The translations under genes and the position numbers were made by a program. The notes beneath the pieces were generated by a model. It ran no database searches, had not been told where the DNA came from, and saw nothing but the letters and a program-made list of their open reading frames with translations. From contig OX421962.1 in the NCBI GenBank assembly GCA_949128115.1, forward strand, positions 39,021,745-39,085,744: 64,000 nt of DNA, read 5' to 3'. Shown one piece after another: positions 47,043-59,032 of this stretch (its first letter is position 1; each line of letters begins with the position of its first letter). The stretch comes from Anaspis maculata. Taxonomy: Eukaryota; Arthropoda; Insecta; Coleoptera; Scraptiidae.

Positions 47043-48371
47043 CATTGCTCCTAGGTGTCGCTCGAAGCATTAGAATGACAGTCGTCAAAATTTCTAGTTA
47101 CAGTTTTTAGCTTTATGCTGTTGTTATTGCGGTTGTTTTTCTACTTGTTTTGTTTGTTGTCATACAATATCACTAATCTGTAATGATACTTGAATAGGTA
47201 AGTATCCAAAAGATGGGGAACAACAATACCTAAATCCATAACATCTGGTACTAATAAAATGTTCATTGTAGCAACACCTTCTAAGTCCACTATCGTTATA
47301 TTTTTATGCTTATATACATTGTAATCTTGGACCAACTAGTTTCTGATCATAACACCTGAAAAAACATTTGAATTTTATACATAATTATAAATAACAAAAT
47401 GTCACTTCTCAAGTAAGATCCTTCACTCATTTTAATATACCTACAACAGCTTCATAAAACTTATTACAGCCCTGACGATGCTTAACAGCGAAACCGGTTG
47501 GCCAAAGAAGTATTAATAATTATTTATGGTGTAACTAAAAGCAAAATAAAAAGTACCTATAACGTCAACACCATTGGAAGAAGGATGGAAGAATTTTTTC
47601 AATTTATCCAAAAGAATTTTTTACATCGCATTATTTCAAATTAATATCATGTGTAGTGTAGGTATCTACTTCTCAATCTAAATTATTACAATTATCACTG
47701 ATTTGAACTTGTGAGGATAACTGGTAGATGGCGCCACGTTTGGACCACCGTTACAAAACAACCCGTGGGAGTTTCTCGCCTACCCAAAGACAGGCGGTTT
47801 CAGGCAACTCTTGCTACATCGATGTACTGCGGATTGCATGAAAGCATGAGTTAACCGCGTAACTTGATTAATCAATAACATTGAGGATGATTTGTGCAGA
47901 ATACACAATATTGCGTGAACGCTTAGCGCATGCGCTAAAAAACGAGGTGATTCGTTCTAAGTCCTCCATATGTTACGCTGTAAAAGAGGTGATTCTCAAA
48001 CTAAGCTCAATGGATCATGCGTCGTTTTCAAGTAGAAGTGGTTACATAGAAAAATCGGAGTAACCCTTGCAACCTATTCATGAAAGCACATATGTTGGGG
48101 ATCATTCCCAAATGCCCCAAATTACGAAATAAAAAAAACATTGAACACTTAAACCATAACATTCAAATTTGCCGCGAAATTGTCTGGGGATATTTCATTA
48201 ATTCAGTGCTGTATTGTATTGACGACAGCATGGTGTGGCGACAGTCGGTCCTCTGAGTGGCACACACTTTTTCGACCGCCGAATATGCATTTTAAATCGG
48301 AAGACTTCACAAGTTGCTGATAGAACTGTACAAAACGTTACGTCAAACACTGAAATCAATGTCATTGTCGA

Positions 48372-48556
48372 GTTCTGGGCCGCTATTCTTGAATCGTGTT
48401 AGTCCCTGGGAGTAAAATACATTCCGCAGTACACTGATCTAGCGATGTTGCCTAAAATCGTGGTTTTTAGGCAACTTTAGCTACAGAAGTGTAGTACGGA
48501 TTATATAAAACTCCCAGGGATTTTTCTCAGACGATTCAAAAATAGCGGCCCTGAAC
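48372..48556. mobile_element. Palindromic MITE
   Basis: GTTCTGGGCCGCTATTCTTG with TCCCTGGGAGT is answered by ACTCCCAGGGA and CAAAAATAGCGGCCCTGAAC. The centre carries TTAGGCAACTTTAGCTACA and its partner; fragments like it occur near 38187 and 47800. Confidence 0.65.
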
Positions 48557-49087
48557 ATGCGCGATGACAACTTGTCACCGTTTTCTTAGTTCGCATGACA
48601 TCTGTGTCGGAGCGCCACTTCCGCGATATATTGTGTATTTAGGAAACATTTCGCCCTCAAAGACTTTTACGCCGCCACTGTTGCCATATCTGCGCATCTT
48701 CAATAGGTCGCGGGAACAAAAATGGCACGCTAAAGATGGGTATATGGTATAATGTTATTTTCACTAGTACTTGTGAATACCATTTTCTCTAGTTGTAATA
48801 AATTATATGGATGATTTATTGAACAATTGCCACTTTATCAAAATAATAATTGTGCTAAACTCAAGATTTGTCTGAGTAATGTTAAAAACAAACGAATCTC
48901 TACCGTGGTACCTTGGCACCCTGTCTGCGCTTCCGCAAGCGTTTTATGTCAATTCAACGTCGAAAAGAATGCGCATTGCGCAGTTGCCACGTCAGGCATA
49001 CTTGCAACGTTGCCATAGCGAGTGCCAAGGTGACGGTTATATTCCCGCGGCCTATACGCAACAGTGAATGGAAAGTTGGAACTTCTT

Positions 49088-49222
49088 ATTCTTATTGTTA
49101 TTTCTTATTTTGGTGTATTAATGCTTCCATCTGAAAGCTCATTTTTAACATTTTCCTATTTTTATACTTATTGTTATTTTTATTTTTATTCTTATTTTCT
49201 GCGAGTATAAATCCACCTTTAG
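49088..49222. repeat. Right arm of a 2.3-kb inverted repeat
   Basis: Reverse complement of 46905-47042; see that entry. A TTTTTATT-rich tract ends in TCTGCGAGTATAAATCCACC. Confidence 0.55.
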
Positions 49223-49924
49223 GTCCAATGTTAAATTTTCGTTTTAGACAGCTGGTTCTTTTTGGGCACCCTGTGCAAATCTCCCAAGCGTACTTCTTTG
49301 TCATTTCTTCTTTCATCATCGCTTTCAAAATGCCTGCAATGAATAGTGGGTATTATAATAGCGCAAGCAGAGGATGCAGTGTCAAAGGTATAGCAAAATT
49401 TAAAAGGCAATTTGTCTGGCTATAGTGCGTACTCGGCGGCGGATGGAATGATGTAACTAGGGAATTCTGACCGAAGGCTCAGTATTTTCACGTTTTGAAC
49501 TCTCAGGGACGTGCGCCGTGCTACGAAAATATTTAGTTCAAATCTATAGATTATATCCAAAGTAAATATTGGAAAATCCATTCTGATGAGTCGAAAATGG
49601 CTGTGAGTGTTGTGCTCATAATTCCGATATGTATATATATACTGCCGTAATACACAAAATTTACTTCTGATCAGGTCAGCTGTACTTGATGAATTAAATA
49701 AATAAATAATAATATAATTCCTGCAGTAGAAACACATTACATGATTACATGACATGAATCATACTCATTCATGTGTCTTAAAAGTAGGTATCGCATTCCG
49801 AGTCCAGAGCGAAATATGGAATCCCCTCAAGAACACGAAAAAATATTTAAAAAAATTTGTAACGTTTATTTTTAAGATATGAGGGACTTGATGAGGGATC
49901 AGCAGGTGGGAATTCGCTCCCTTC

Positions 49925-50190
49925 TATAGGCGATTGACCGAGGGGTCAACCACCTACTGAAAATTTGTACAGTGATTTCCATTTTTGGAAATACTTGATA
50001 GTATTTTGGCTGTATTTCCAGGTATTTCCAATATGTTTCCAAGTATTTTCAAATATTTCCAAGTATTTCCATAGTATTTCCAAGTATTTCCATGGTATTT
50101 CCATAGTATTTCCAGGTATTTCCATAGTATTTCCAAGTATTTCCATAGTATTTCCAAGTATTTCCATAGTATTCCCAAGTATTTCCGTTC
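49925..50190 (+). repeat. Minisatellite array 1 (GTATTTCCA unit)
   Basis: Units TATTTCCAAG and TATTTCCATAG (10-11 bp) alternate from about 49988 to 50188, roughly 20 copies. Just left of the array are CGATTGACCGAGGGGTCAAC and TGTACAGTGATTTCCA. Frames through it translate as a short repeating peptide and are not genes. Confidence 0.8.
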
Positions 50191-50471
50191 GCAGATTGCC
50201 TACCTTTCAGGGGCAAAGTTTGAAATTTGTTACACGTAGGTAGCTAGTTTGAAGGGTACCTACGTGTACCAAATTGTGTGTTTGTACCTATCACAATTTG
50301 CAAAAAGGTTGTGGGAACAACCGTGCACAATTTTAATTTTTCAAAATCACAACTAGAATTAGCCCGTGTCCCGATGGGCCAAATCTACATCACTTAATAT
50401 GAAAATTCATATCTTCATTGTTAGACTTCCGCACCAAGAAATTCCTAAACCGTTGAGGGCACTGATTTCTA

Positions 50472-51496
50472 CAGGCTGTCCCGGAATATGAGTTACCAAA
50501 TTCACAAGGAGACGGAGGATTGAAAAATGAGGGAACTTTTCGCAATAAACATATCTCGCAAACGTAATTATGATAACGGAGATAGAGGCCGTCAAAAATG
50601 TTTTTTTTTTAATAGTTACTTTGCATAACTTTTGAAACTTTTTTGGCTTGAGATAGAGAATTGAAAAATAAGGGGATTTTTCTCAATAGATATACCCTCG
50701 CAAACGTAAAATAACAGAGATACAGGCTTTCAAATGGTTTTTCAAAAACGGTACTTTTTGCATAACTTTTGGAACAATCCACCGATTTTATTCAAAGTCG
50801 AACCAAAGCTTACTGTATTGAACAATAATAACGCAGTAGTAACAAAACTTTGACTACAGACTCCATTTTCGAGATATTTGGGTTTGAAACTTTGAAACTC
50901 GAAATCGCCATTTTCCAGAGCCCAAAGTGTTTTTTCCTGAAAACACCTCGTCTCTCAACTAAAAATGAGAGGTGGTTTATCGACTTAAAACACCTCAAGA
51001 AGTTATTTCAGTTGAGGAATCACGAATTTTATTGGATTTTAATTTTCATGCCTTTGGAAGTGGCGATTTCGAGATGTTCTCCAAAATTTCAAACCCAAAT
51101 ATCTCGAAAGCAAAGCCTCTAATCAAAATTTTGCAGTAGTAACTTTTGTCTCTAAATTAAACGCAAAAATTTTAAATTGGAACCATTCTTAAAAATAATT
51201 AGGGTGTTGAAAAATAAGGGAGAAAGGGGGAGGATATTCTCTATTACCTTCGCCCCTGAAAATGTTTGATGGAATGCGTTATTATTGTTGAACGTTATTA
51301 GACATATTTCAGTAGACTAGACTTTGATTTGAATTTGAATAGAGTCGGTTGAACGGTTCAAAGATATGCAAAAAAAATCTGTTTTCAAAAAACAACAATT
51401 ATACTTTTGCGATGGTATAAATTTAAAAAAATCTCCTTATTTTTGAATTCTCTACTTCCCTGTGAGTGTTGTAACCCTTATTCCGGGACCACCCTG
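50472..51496. mobile_element. Fold-back element, first of four in a chain
   Basis: It starts CAGGCTGTCCCGGAATATGA and ends with the complement TTATTCCGGGACCACCCTG. The arms contain ATATCTCGCAAACGTAA-type and GAAATCGCCA-type sequence shared with the next two elements. The right end shares one TA (51497-51498) with the following element. Confidence 0.75.
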
Positions 51497-51498
51497 TA

Positions 51499-52614
51499 CA
51501 GGGTGTCCGGTGTTTAATGGCGGAAACCTTGGCAATCGATAGAGAATCAAAAAAAGACTTTCCCCAAAACACCGTGTTCAAAAACGAACAATCACGGAAA
51601 TATAGGCCTTCAAAGTTTAACTTGAAAATTGTTTTTTTGCATAACTTCCGAACCGTTCAACCGATTTTGTTCAAATTTGAACCAAAGTTTACTCAAATAA
51701 TTATGTCTCTATTGAAAAATGGAAACGCATTATATCGAACATTTTTAAGGGCAAAGGTAATAGGGTTACCTACCCTATTTTTCACTACCCTGATTATTTT
51801 TGGAAATCGTTCCAATTTTTGAATTTCACTTCGTGAAAACCTAGAAAACTTGGATTTGGATTTTGGATCTGAGAAATCATGAGTTTTTTTTATTTCAATT
51901 TTTGAGACCTTTCAGAGTGGAATTTTCAAGATGTTTCCCCAAGTTTCAAATCAAAATAGCTCAAAAATGAAGCCTCTTATCAAAATTTTGCAAAAGGAAC
52001 TTTTTTTCAAGTTGAACGTAGAATCAAAAAGATGGAACGATTTCCAAAAATAATTGGAGGCTTTAAAATAGGGGAAAAAGGGTAGGTCACCCCCTATTAT
52101 TTGCGCCCCAAAACATGTTAGATGAAATGCGTTATCATTATTCAATAGAGATATATTTTAGTAAACTTTGGTCCAAATTGGAACAAAATCCGGTTGAACA
52201 GTTCATAAATTATGCAAAAAAAAAGATCTCTCAATTTCAGCTTTGAAAGGCTATATTATCGCTGTTATTTTTTGATTTTGAACAGAGTGTTTGAGGAAAG
52301 TCTATCTATTTTTATCTACAAGCGTTAAATAATACCCGTCACTTTTAGCACGTCGTCATGGGCGACGTGCTAAAAGTGATGATCCTGCGCGTTCCTGTCA
52401 TATTTTCAATAAATTCTGACATTTATCAAACATTTCAAAGACCATTGTAGATAAAATCTTGTACGATACACGCGTTAAAAGTGTCTTATGTTGTTCGCGG
52501 GGTTCCCGCTCACAAAATGATCTCTGTCACTTCTAACACTTGAATCGTGAATAGCTATTATATGCTCTTGTTGATTGCCAAAGTTTCCGCGAATAAATAC
52601 CGGACACCAACCTG
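51499..52614. mobile_element. Fold-back element, second in the chain
   Basis: It starts CAGGGTGTCCGGTGTTTAAT and ends GAATAAATACCGGACACCAACCTG (split by a little divergence). The right arm is interrupted at about 52316-52560 by foreign sequence that includes a perfect 17-bp hairpin (52339-52379). Confidence 0.7.
52339..52379. repeat. Perfect 17-bp hairpin with 7-nt loop
   Basis: TCACTTTTAGCACGTCG, loop TCATGGG, then the exact reverse complement. It lies in sequence inserted within the second fold-back element. Confidence 0.7.
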
Positions 52615-52618
52615 TATA

Positions 52619-53552
52619 CAGGTGTCCCGGAATAAGTGTTATAAAACTCACAGGGAGATGGAAAATTTAAAAATAAGGGGACTTTTCTTAACAGTTTTTT
52701 TTTGCATAACATTTGAATCGTTCAACCGATTTCAGTCAAATTCAAACCAAAGTTCACCTAAACAGGTCTCTATTGAACAATAATACTACATTTTATCAAG
52801 CATTTTTAGGGGCGAAGATATAAGGGGATGCCCTCCCCCTTTTACCCCTATTTTTGACCTCCCCGAATATTTTTAAAGATTGTTTTTATTTTTCAATTTT
52901 ACGTTCAATTTAAAGAAAAAAGTTACTTCTGCAAAATTTTGATAAGAGGCTTCGTTTTCAAGATATTTGGGTTTGAAATATTGGAAAATATCTCGAAATC
53001 GCCACTTTCCTGGGCCTAAAAATTAATATTCAAGAAAACTCATGATTCGTCAACTAGAATAAGTTTCCTGGGTGTTTTAATTTGATAAATCACCATTTTC
53101 GCTGAGAAACATGGAGTTTTTCAGAAAAAACATTTTGAAAAAACATTTTCAAAATGAAGCCTCTAATCAAAATTTTGCAGAAGTGACTTTTCTCTAAGAA
53201 TTAGACGCAGAATTCAAGAATTGAAACCGTTTCCAAGAATATTCAGGGTGGTTCAAAATTAGGGGAAAGATGGAGGGTACCTCCTATTATTTTCCGCCCC
53301 TAGAAATATTTGATGAAATTCGTTATTATTGTTCAATGAAAACTTATTTTCGTGAACTTTGGTTTGAATTTGAATAAAATCAGTTGAACGGTTCAAAAGT
53401 TATGCAAAGAAAACTGTTTTCAAAAAACAACTTTGAAGGCCTGTATCTCCGTTATTATACATTTGCGAGGGTATGTTTATCAACAAAAGTCCCCTTATTT
53501 CTTGTTTTTCTATGTCCCTGTAAGTTTTGTAACACTTATTCCCGGACACCTG
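52619..53552. mobile_element. Fold-back element, third in the chain
   Basis: It starts CAGGTGTCCCGGAATAAGTG and ends CACTTATTCCCGGACACCTG, each flanked by TA. The arms (about 400 bp) include AAATAAGGGGACTTTTCTTA and its complement. Same family as the first two elements. Confidence 0.75.
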
Positions 53553-53562
53553 TACATACATA

Positions 53563-55440
53563 CAGGGTGTCCCAGAAATGGCGCATAAACTCTCCAGTAC
53601 GTTGCTGGGAATTCATCATAGAGTCGGGAAAAAATGGTAGAAAAATTCTTTGACTTTTATTTATTAAGTTATTGCCAAAAAACTAAACGGTCGATTTGGC
53701 AAACGTGCACGACTGCACGTGTGCACCTATATGCCGATCACGTTTTAAATTCAGTAGAAATTAAAACGCGGTTGGCCATGTTCCCTAGAGTGTAACGGAC
53801 GCTGACAGACTAAGTTCCGTGAAAACGGGCTTTTTGTGGCGAAGTCCAGTGAGGTTAGGAAATTTTGACATGAAATGCCAATTCTGGCGTCTCCTTGCAT
53901 CATATTCCGCTACAGTGTTGTCTTGGCTGTTATGACTGTTATCTTGTCAGAATGGCAGGTAAGTAACAGAGTGCCGAGCCGTTTACGCCCAACCTGAATT
54001 ACAGCTGAAGAACTCCAAACTGCAGATTGCGAGGTGAAAAGACACTGGAAGGACATATGGGACACTGAAGCTGCAGTCAAAAACAGAGCATACATACAAT
54101 CTTGCAACAGCGCTGTACTCGATTGACAGTACGAATTTAAGGTCGTCTGGGGAAAAATTGATCCAACATTACAAATTTGAACATCCCCAAATATCGCAGA
54201 ATTGCCAACTTGGCGTGCAAAAATTACCGTTCTAGTGCTGAATTTAAAAGCTGATCGGCATATACATACGTACCGCTAGGTGAGAATACAATTGTTCCAA
54301 TATAAACATGGTCATCATAGAAACGGTCATTGTCAGGGCCAATTTAGACATTTCCTTGTAGGTACTGATACTGGTGCCTACTGTCACAGCTACTGGCTGA
54401 TAGCTACCGATCGCACCTCTTCGTAATTTCAACAACTTTCGTGCGTTCAGAAAATACACTTGTAAAACTGCGTTTCTCCCATTTTTATTTAGAAGTTACT
54501 GAGGCTGTCTCAGAAAGAAATTCACTTTGAAAAATGCCACACCCTTTTCACTTATTTAACTTGTTCTGAACTAGCAATCCAAAGAAGAATCCTTGCAAAT
54601 CATGTGTGATAATTAACATCCGTCAGGCTTCTTTGATGATAGGAGTTTGGGACTACCCGTATTCGAGGAAAAAGTAACTGCATGCAGTCCCAGTGAAACT
54701 TTGTGAGCCTTTCGATCTGGTTGATTCTGAAGCAGTTCGAAAACGTCCTCTTCAGCATCAGGTACCCTTACATGATATGAGGGCGGCCGCGATCTGCTTG
54801 TAATAATGCAGATGCTACTTGTCCGGTCCTTCTGGCTCTTTCTTCTGTTCCCATCATCACATACGATCCGGATGTTTTCTTTGAGGGTATTGCTGGGGGT
54901 AAATAATGCGTTCCGCCTGCAAGTGATTGCCGCGACGTCCTCCCAAAATCAGTAACTTATCACTGTATTCGCTAGCCGCATACATTATTCGCGGAAAAGT
55001 GGAAACGAGGCAGGAATGATGCAAAATGACACTCTAATGACACTGACTGATCTGATTGTCAGAAATTGACGATTTTTTATTTATTCAATTTCAGATTGTA
55101 GGTATACCTACTCATACTCATTTGTTTTTCACCGATGATGCCAGATCCATTTTCTGGGTAATTTGATTGGAAATTTGTAAAATTAAAAATTGGCTGTAGC
55201 CGTTAATCAAAAGTTGTTGAGGATTATTTCACCAGAAAATGATAAAAGGGCTTTGGCCCCATGAGATAAATATTGCGGTTTTAAAAAAGTCACAGAAATA
55301 AAGAAGTTGAGTTTTCAAATGCAAACTCTTATATCTCGAAGAGTGGTCAAGGAGGAATTTTTTTACTATTTTTCTAGAGTTCCCTGGAAGGCCCGCTACA
55401 ACGTAGTGGAGAGTTTATGCGCCATTTCTGGGACACCCTG
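53563..55440. mobile_element. Fold-back element, fourth in the chain
   Basis: It starts CAGGGTGTCCCAGAAATGGC and ends GCCATTTCTGGGACACCCTG, with TA on both sides. Terminal arms are about 50 bp, continuing imperfectly. The 1.8-kb interior (about 53620-55380) has only short open frames; a NotI-type GCGGCCGC occurs at 54783. Confidence 0.7.
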
Positions 55441-55722
55441 TATTATAACCCTGTAGAAACTTCATCTTGAGTTTCTTGATGTTTCCTTTCATGGGATATA
55501 CCTATGTCTAAGAGAGAAATGGAACTGACCAACTCAAGAAACGTAATTAAAAGTCGCCTTATGTGCACACAGAAGTTATTGGCCTTCAAATTCAGACGTT
55601 TTTTTTTTTTAAACCGTCTACTAATTTGTCCAGTAGTTCATAAGTACAACGACCGTAGAGACCTGTTCTAGTTGTCACAGGCTTCACTAGGAATTAAATT
55701 TCGGCAGTTATGACCAAGTATA

Positions 55723-55925
55723 TTTGGAATATTTCCAAAGTATTTCCAAGTATTTCCAAGTATTTCCATAGTATTTCCATCTATTTCCAAGTATTTCCAT
55801 AGTATTTCCATCTATTTCCAAGTATTTCCATAGTATTTCCATCTATTTCCAAGTATTTCCATAGTATTTCCAAGAAAATGTACAGTGATTTCCACTGGTG
55901 GTTGACCCCTCGCGATTGACCTTAT
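55723..55925 (+). repeat. Minisatellite array 2 (GTATTTCCA unit)
   Basis: The same unit as array 1 and on the same strand (TATTTCCAAG, TATTTCCATAG, TATTTCCATC) runs from about 55737 to 55875. It is followed by TGTACAGTGATTTCCA and GGTGGTTGACCCCTCG, the latter being the inverted form of the flank of array 1. Confidence 0.8.
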
Positions 55926-56250
55926 TGGGGAAAATGGCCGTTTCGTCGAGGAAGTTTTAGGGCATTAATTTTTAGAACTGGTGTAAGTTGCCGTCCGGCA
56001 ACGGCGGTGGTTACGTCAATTGGTGGCATGTCAAAACTGTCACTTTGCTGTCTTGTGCAGTACGCTACAAGCAAACTTTCGTTCCTGTGAACCCTTGGGA
56101 CCCCATAGGCTCGTTATTGGACCCCATGTTGATGACCAGCGTCGTCGCAGACCTTTCTCTAAATCATCCATAGCTTCCGCCCAAGGAAGAGCAACAGGCT
56201 CTGTCACACCCGCACGGAGGGAAACACACAAGCCCGTCGACCAGCCTGCC

Positions 56251-56559
56251 AGTCAAGAAAAAATCACCTCGGGCTGGCCGTGCAGAGTCAACCACCACCT
56301 ACCTTTTTTCCTCGCTTTTTTCTAAAGATTTCCTGCTTCGACTTCAGCTGGAGATCCGCATTTTTCATTCTAACAAGCTCGCCGTAGCTACCTCTGTGTT
56401 CGCGACGTAAACGTTTTCTTTTCTTATCGCAATAATGTAGTGCATTGCTGGGGGCGTAGTCTTTCAGCTGCGCACCTCTGGAGCTAGATCTACTACAAAC
56501 CTGCTAAATACGCTAACCATAACATGAAAGAAGAGACACAAATGCAAACCCCTTTTTCA
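56251..56559. repeat. Dispersed repeat copy 2
   Basis: Homologue of 6169-6510 (about 85% by eye) with the same landmarks. Here it sits far from any recognised gene, which argues that the copy next to FANCI is a mobile or duplicated block rather than a conserved promoter. Confidence 0.6.
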
Positions 56560-57650
56560 GATTATTTCTACTTGTCAAATTTCCATGTCAATATGTGGGT
56601 ATTACAGGTATCCACTAGTGCCCACCTAGGCTACTAGACGTCGGAGTATGTTTTCCTCGCAAAAACGTCCTCGACGATCAAGTACCGAGCTCTACACCAG
56701 GTGGCGTTTTTTAAATGTAAATCGCCTATTTTCGTCATTCACCACGGGTTCCACCAAAAAATTTATGAGCGGTTTAAGCTAAACCGAGATTCAACGGATT
56801 TTTTTCTGGTCAATGTTGGTAGATTCATTTTGGAAAATACGTTAAATCGCAAGTATACCACACTTTAGTTAATTACTCAGCGTAAAACCTGAATTTACAT
56901 TGATCATTTGGCCAGAATTGATCAAAATAAATCTCGAGTTAGCTATCAGCTGGTTAAATATTTTGGTGGAACCCACGGTCAGTGATTTTGGGGAACTATT
57001 TGTCATAGACTGATCAGTAAAAATTATCAACCACTGGGTGTGCACTGAACTTCTATTTAATATACAGGGTGATTCATGAATCTCTAAAAATTCATTTTCC
57101 TTCAAAAACGCCACTAAAAATGTTTCGATGGAAACGAAAAGAGTCATATCTTGTTCCAAATTATTTTAGGGAGCAGTGGAATATTTTATACTGATTTAAT
57201 AGAAAAAATTGCGGGCAAAAATGAAACCCAGATGTGGATTTTTGTACACCTACGGGCAGACCTTGAACCTAGTAATTACTTTGAGGGGTAGTTGCTTGAC
57301 GTTATCTAAGACGAAAATCATTAGCCCTCCAATGCCTAACCGCCAGCCAATCAGACAGTGTACCATAATAACAAAACCTCATTGCTCACACCTAATGACA
57401 GGTCTTGGTCTTATTGCTGCTGTGGGATTTCCAGGCCTACCGAGAATTGTCAGTGCTGTCACAACTGTGGCGATTTTTCAATGATTATGTGCAAAAACTT
57501 GGTTTTCAACGTTCGAGGCCGACTCTTATCGCTACTACGTTCAATTTTACACGTTAAAAATAATACCTGCTTGTAGCTTGTATAACTTTTCAGTTGTACT
57601 TTTTTTAAGCAACATAACCTCACTTCTCGAAATCGTTATACAGGTTGTCC

Positions 57651-58400
57651 GAAGTTCAAGTGCGGAAACATTGCCAATCGATAGAGATAGGTTCCGTGGT
57701 AGAGCAGCTCATGGCTGAATGTCACCTCGTTGAATAAGACAGTTATGTACTTGAATAAAAAGAAAATACCGAAAGACTCTACCCAGGAAACATATTTTGA
57801 CTATGCACCATCACGGAAATACATTAGCCGTTGAAAGTTGGGATACAGAAATCGTTTTTTCATCATGACTCTGAAACCGCCCAACCGCTTTTGCTCAGCT
57901 TGAGGAGAGACAGTTCCGAAATAGCCAACTATGCTTGTAAACCGAATTCGCTTGGAAAAAAACAGTGGCTCTGAAATTCGGGAAGTCAACTCTTTTTCAT
58001 TCCACAATGGATGGCATTTTTGAAATCTGGGCTCATTGAACCAAAAAAAAGTCTCCCATATTTTTTCTTCCGGCTGGAAGCCTGGTTTTCGAGATATCTG
58101 AAGCTGAACGTTTGAAAACCATGTAAAAATGTCAATTTTGAAAAATTGATAGTCTTTTGCTGAAGTAGGTTAGTAGTCTATTATAGTAGATTTCTCAAGT
58201 GGTGAAAATGCCAATTCAACTGAAGAATCGCAGGTTTTCTTAAAATTGGTCTTTCAGACGCTTAAATCGATGTATTTGAGAGATTTTTAAAACGTTCATC
58301 TTTAGATATCTCGAAAACGAAGCACCCAGTTATACCAATTAACGCAGAATTCAAAAATTACATAGGGATGAAGAGAGACTTCCTCCCAATTTCGCAGCCA
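57651..58400. mobile_element. Diverged relative of the 51499-52614 element with SINE insertion
   Basis: It starts CAGGTTGTCCGAAGTTCAAG and GGAAACATTGCCAATCGATA, similar to the left end of the chain's second element. It is broken at 57692 by the 3' part of a SINE and resumes after about 57765. A right terminus is not clear. Confidence 0.45.
57692..57765 (+). mobile_element. SINE 3' fragment
   Basis: CCGTGGTAGAGCAGCTCATG, CTGAATG.C.CCTCGT and AATAAGACA match the 3' part of the SINE at 60784-60974 (read on its own strand). The tRNA-like head is missing. Confidence 0.55.
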
Positions 58401-59032
58401 TTGTTTTTTTTTACAAATTCTGCCGAAGCGAAGTCGGTTATTATTAGGCATACATTTCTGTCCTTGATGTTTGATTTGAGGTAATTACTAATAACTTCAT
58501 ACTGCTAATATGCAGTAGGTACATGCTATACCAAATACATATCGCAAATATCACTTTATAAGAAGCGTCAGTGTTCAGAAATATACGTTTTAAATTCCAG
58601 TTCTTCAACAGGCCACAGACAACATGACTTCTCGTGACACAGGCGTGAGTTCACTTCCGGTTCCTTATCTTCAGGCTTAGAAACGATGATTGACTATTTT
58701 ATCGCCTACCTATGTTTATTACATAATTGTTGCATTCAAAGTTCATTACATAACTTTTTGCAATCAAAGGTGCACTATTATTAATTTTGCTCGCGTAAGC
58801 ATAAGAAATATCTCTAAATTTGTGTCTGTAGGTAAAAACTATAAATAAACATGAGTAATTTACGGTTTATTCGCCATTATTTATGTAAATTGATTCGGAA
58901 AGTGAATTAAGCATACAACAGCTTGCCGTTGCATCACGCACGTCTATTTTGGTGTTTTCTGTCGGTGTATAATGCATTTTATTTAAAACTCGATTTAAAA
59001 GCTGTCCTTTTTTTCTGCTTTCAGACCCGAGA

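Noticed and set aside
46826..47110. 94-codon Lys/Ile-rich frame
   Set aside because: It is a translation of AATAAAAATAA low-complexity sequence in an inverted-repeat arm.
49988..50188. CRISPR-like repeat array
   Set aside because: Units are 10-11 bp with no unique spacers, and the genome is eukaryotic.
49965..50243. Repetitive open frames (plus and minus) over 49946-50243
   Set aside because: They are translations of the TATTTCCA minisatellite.
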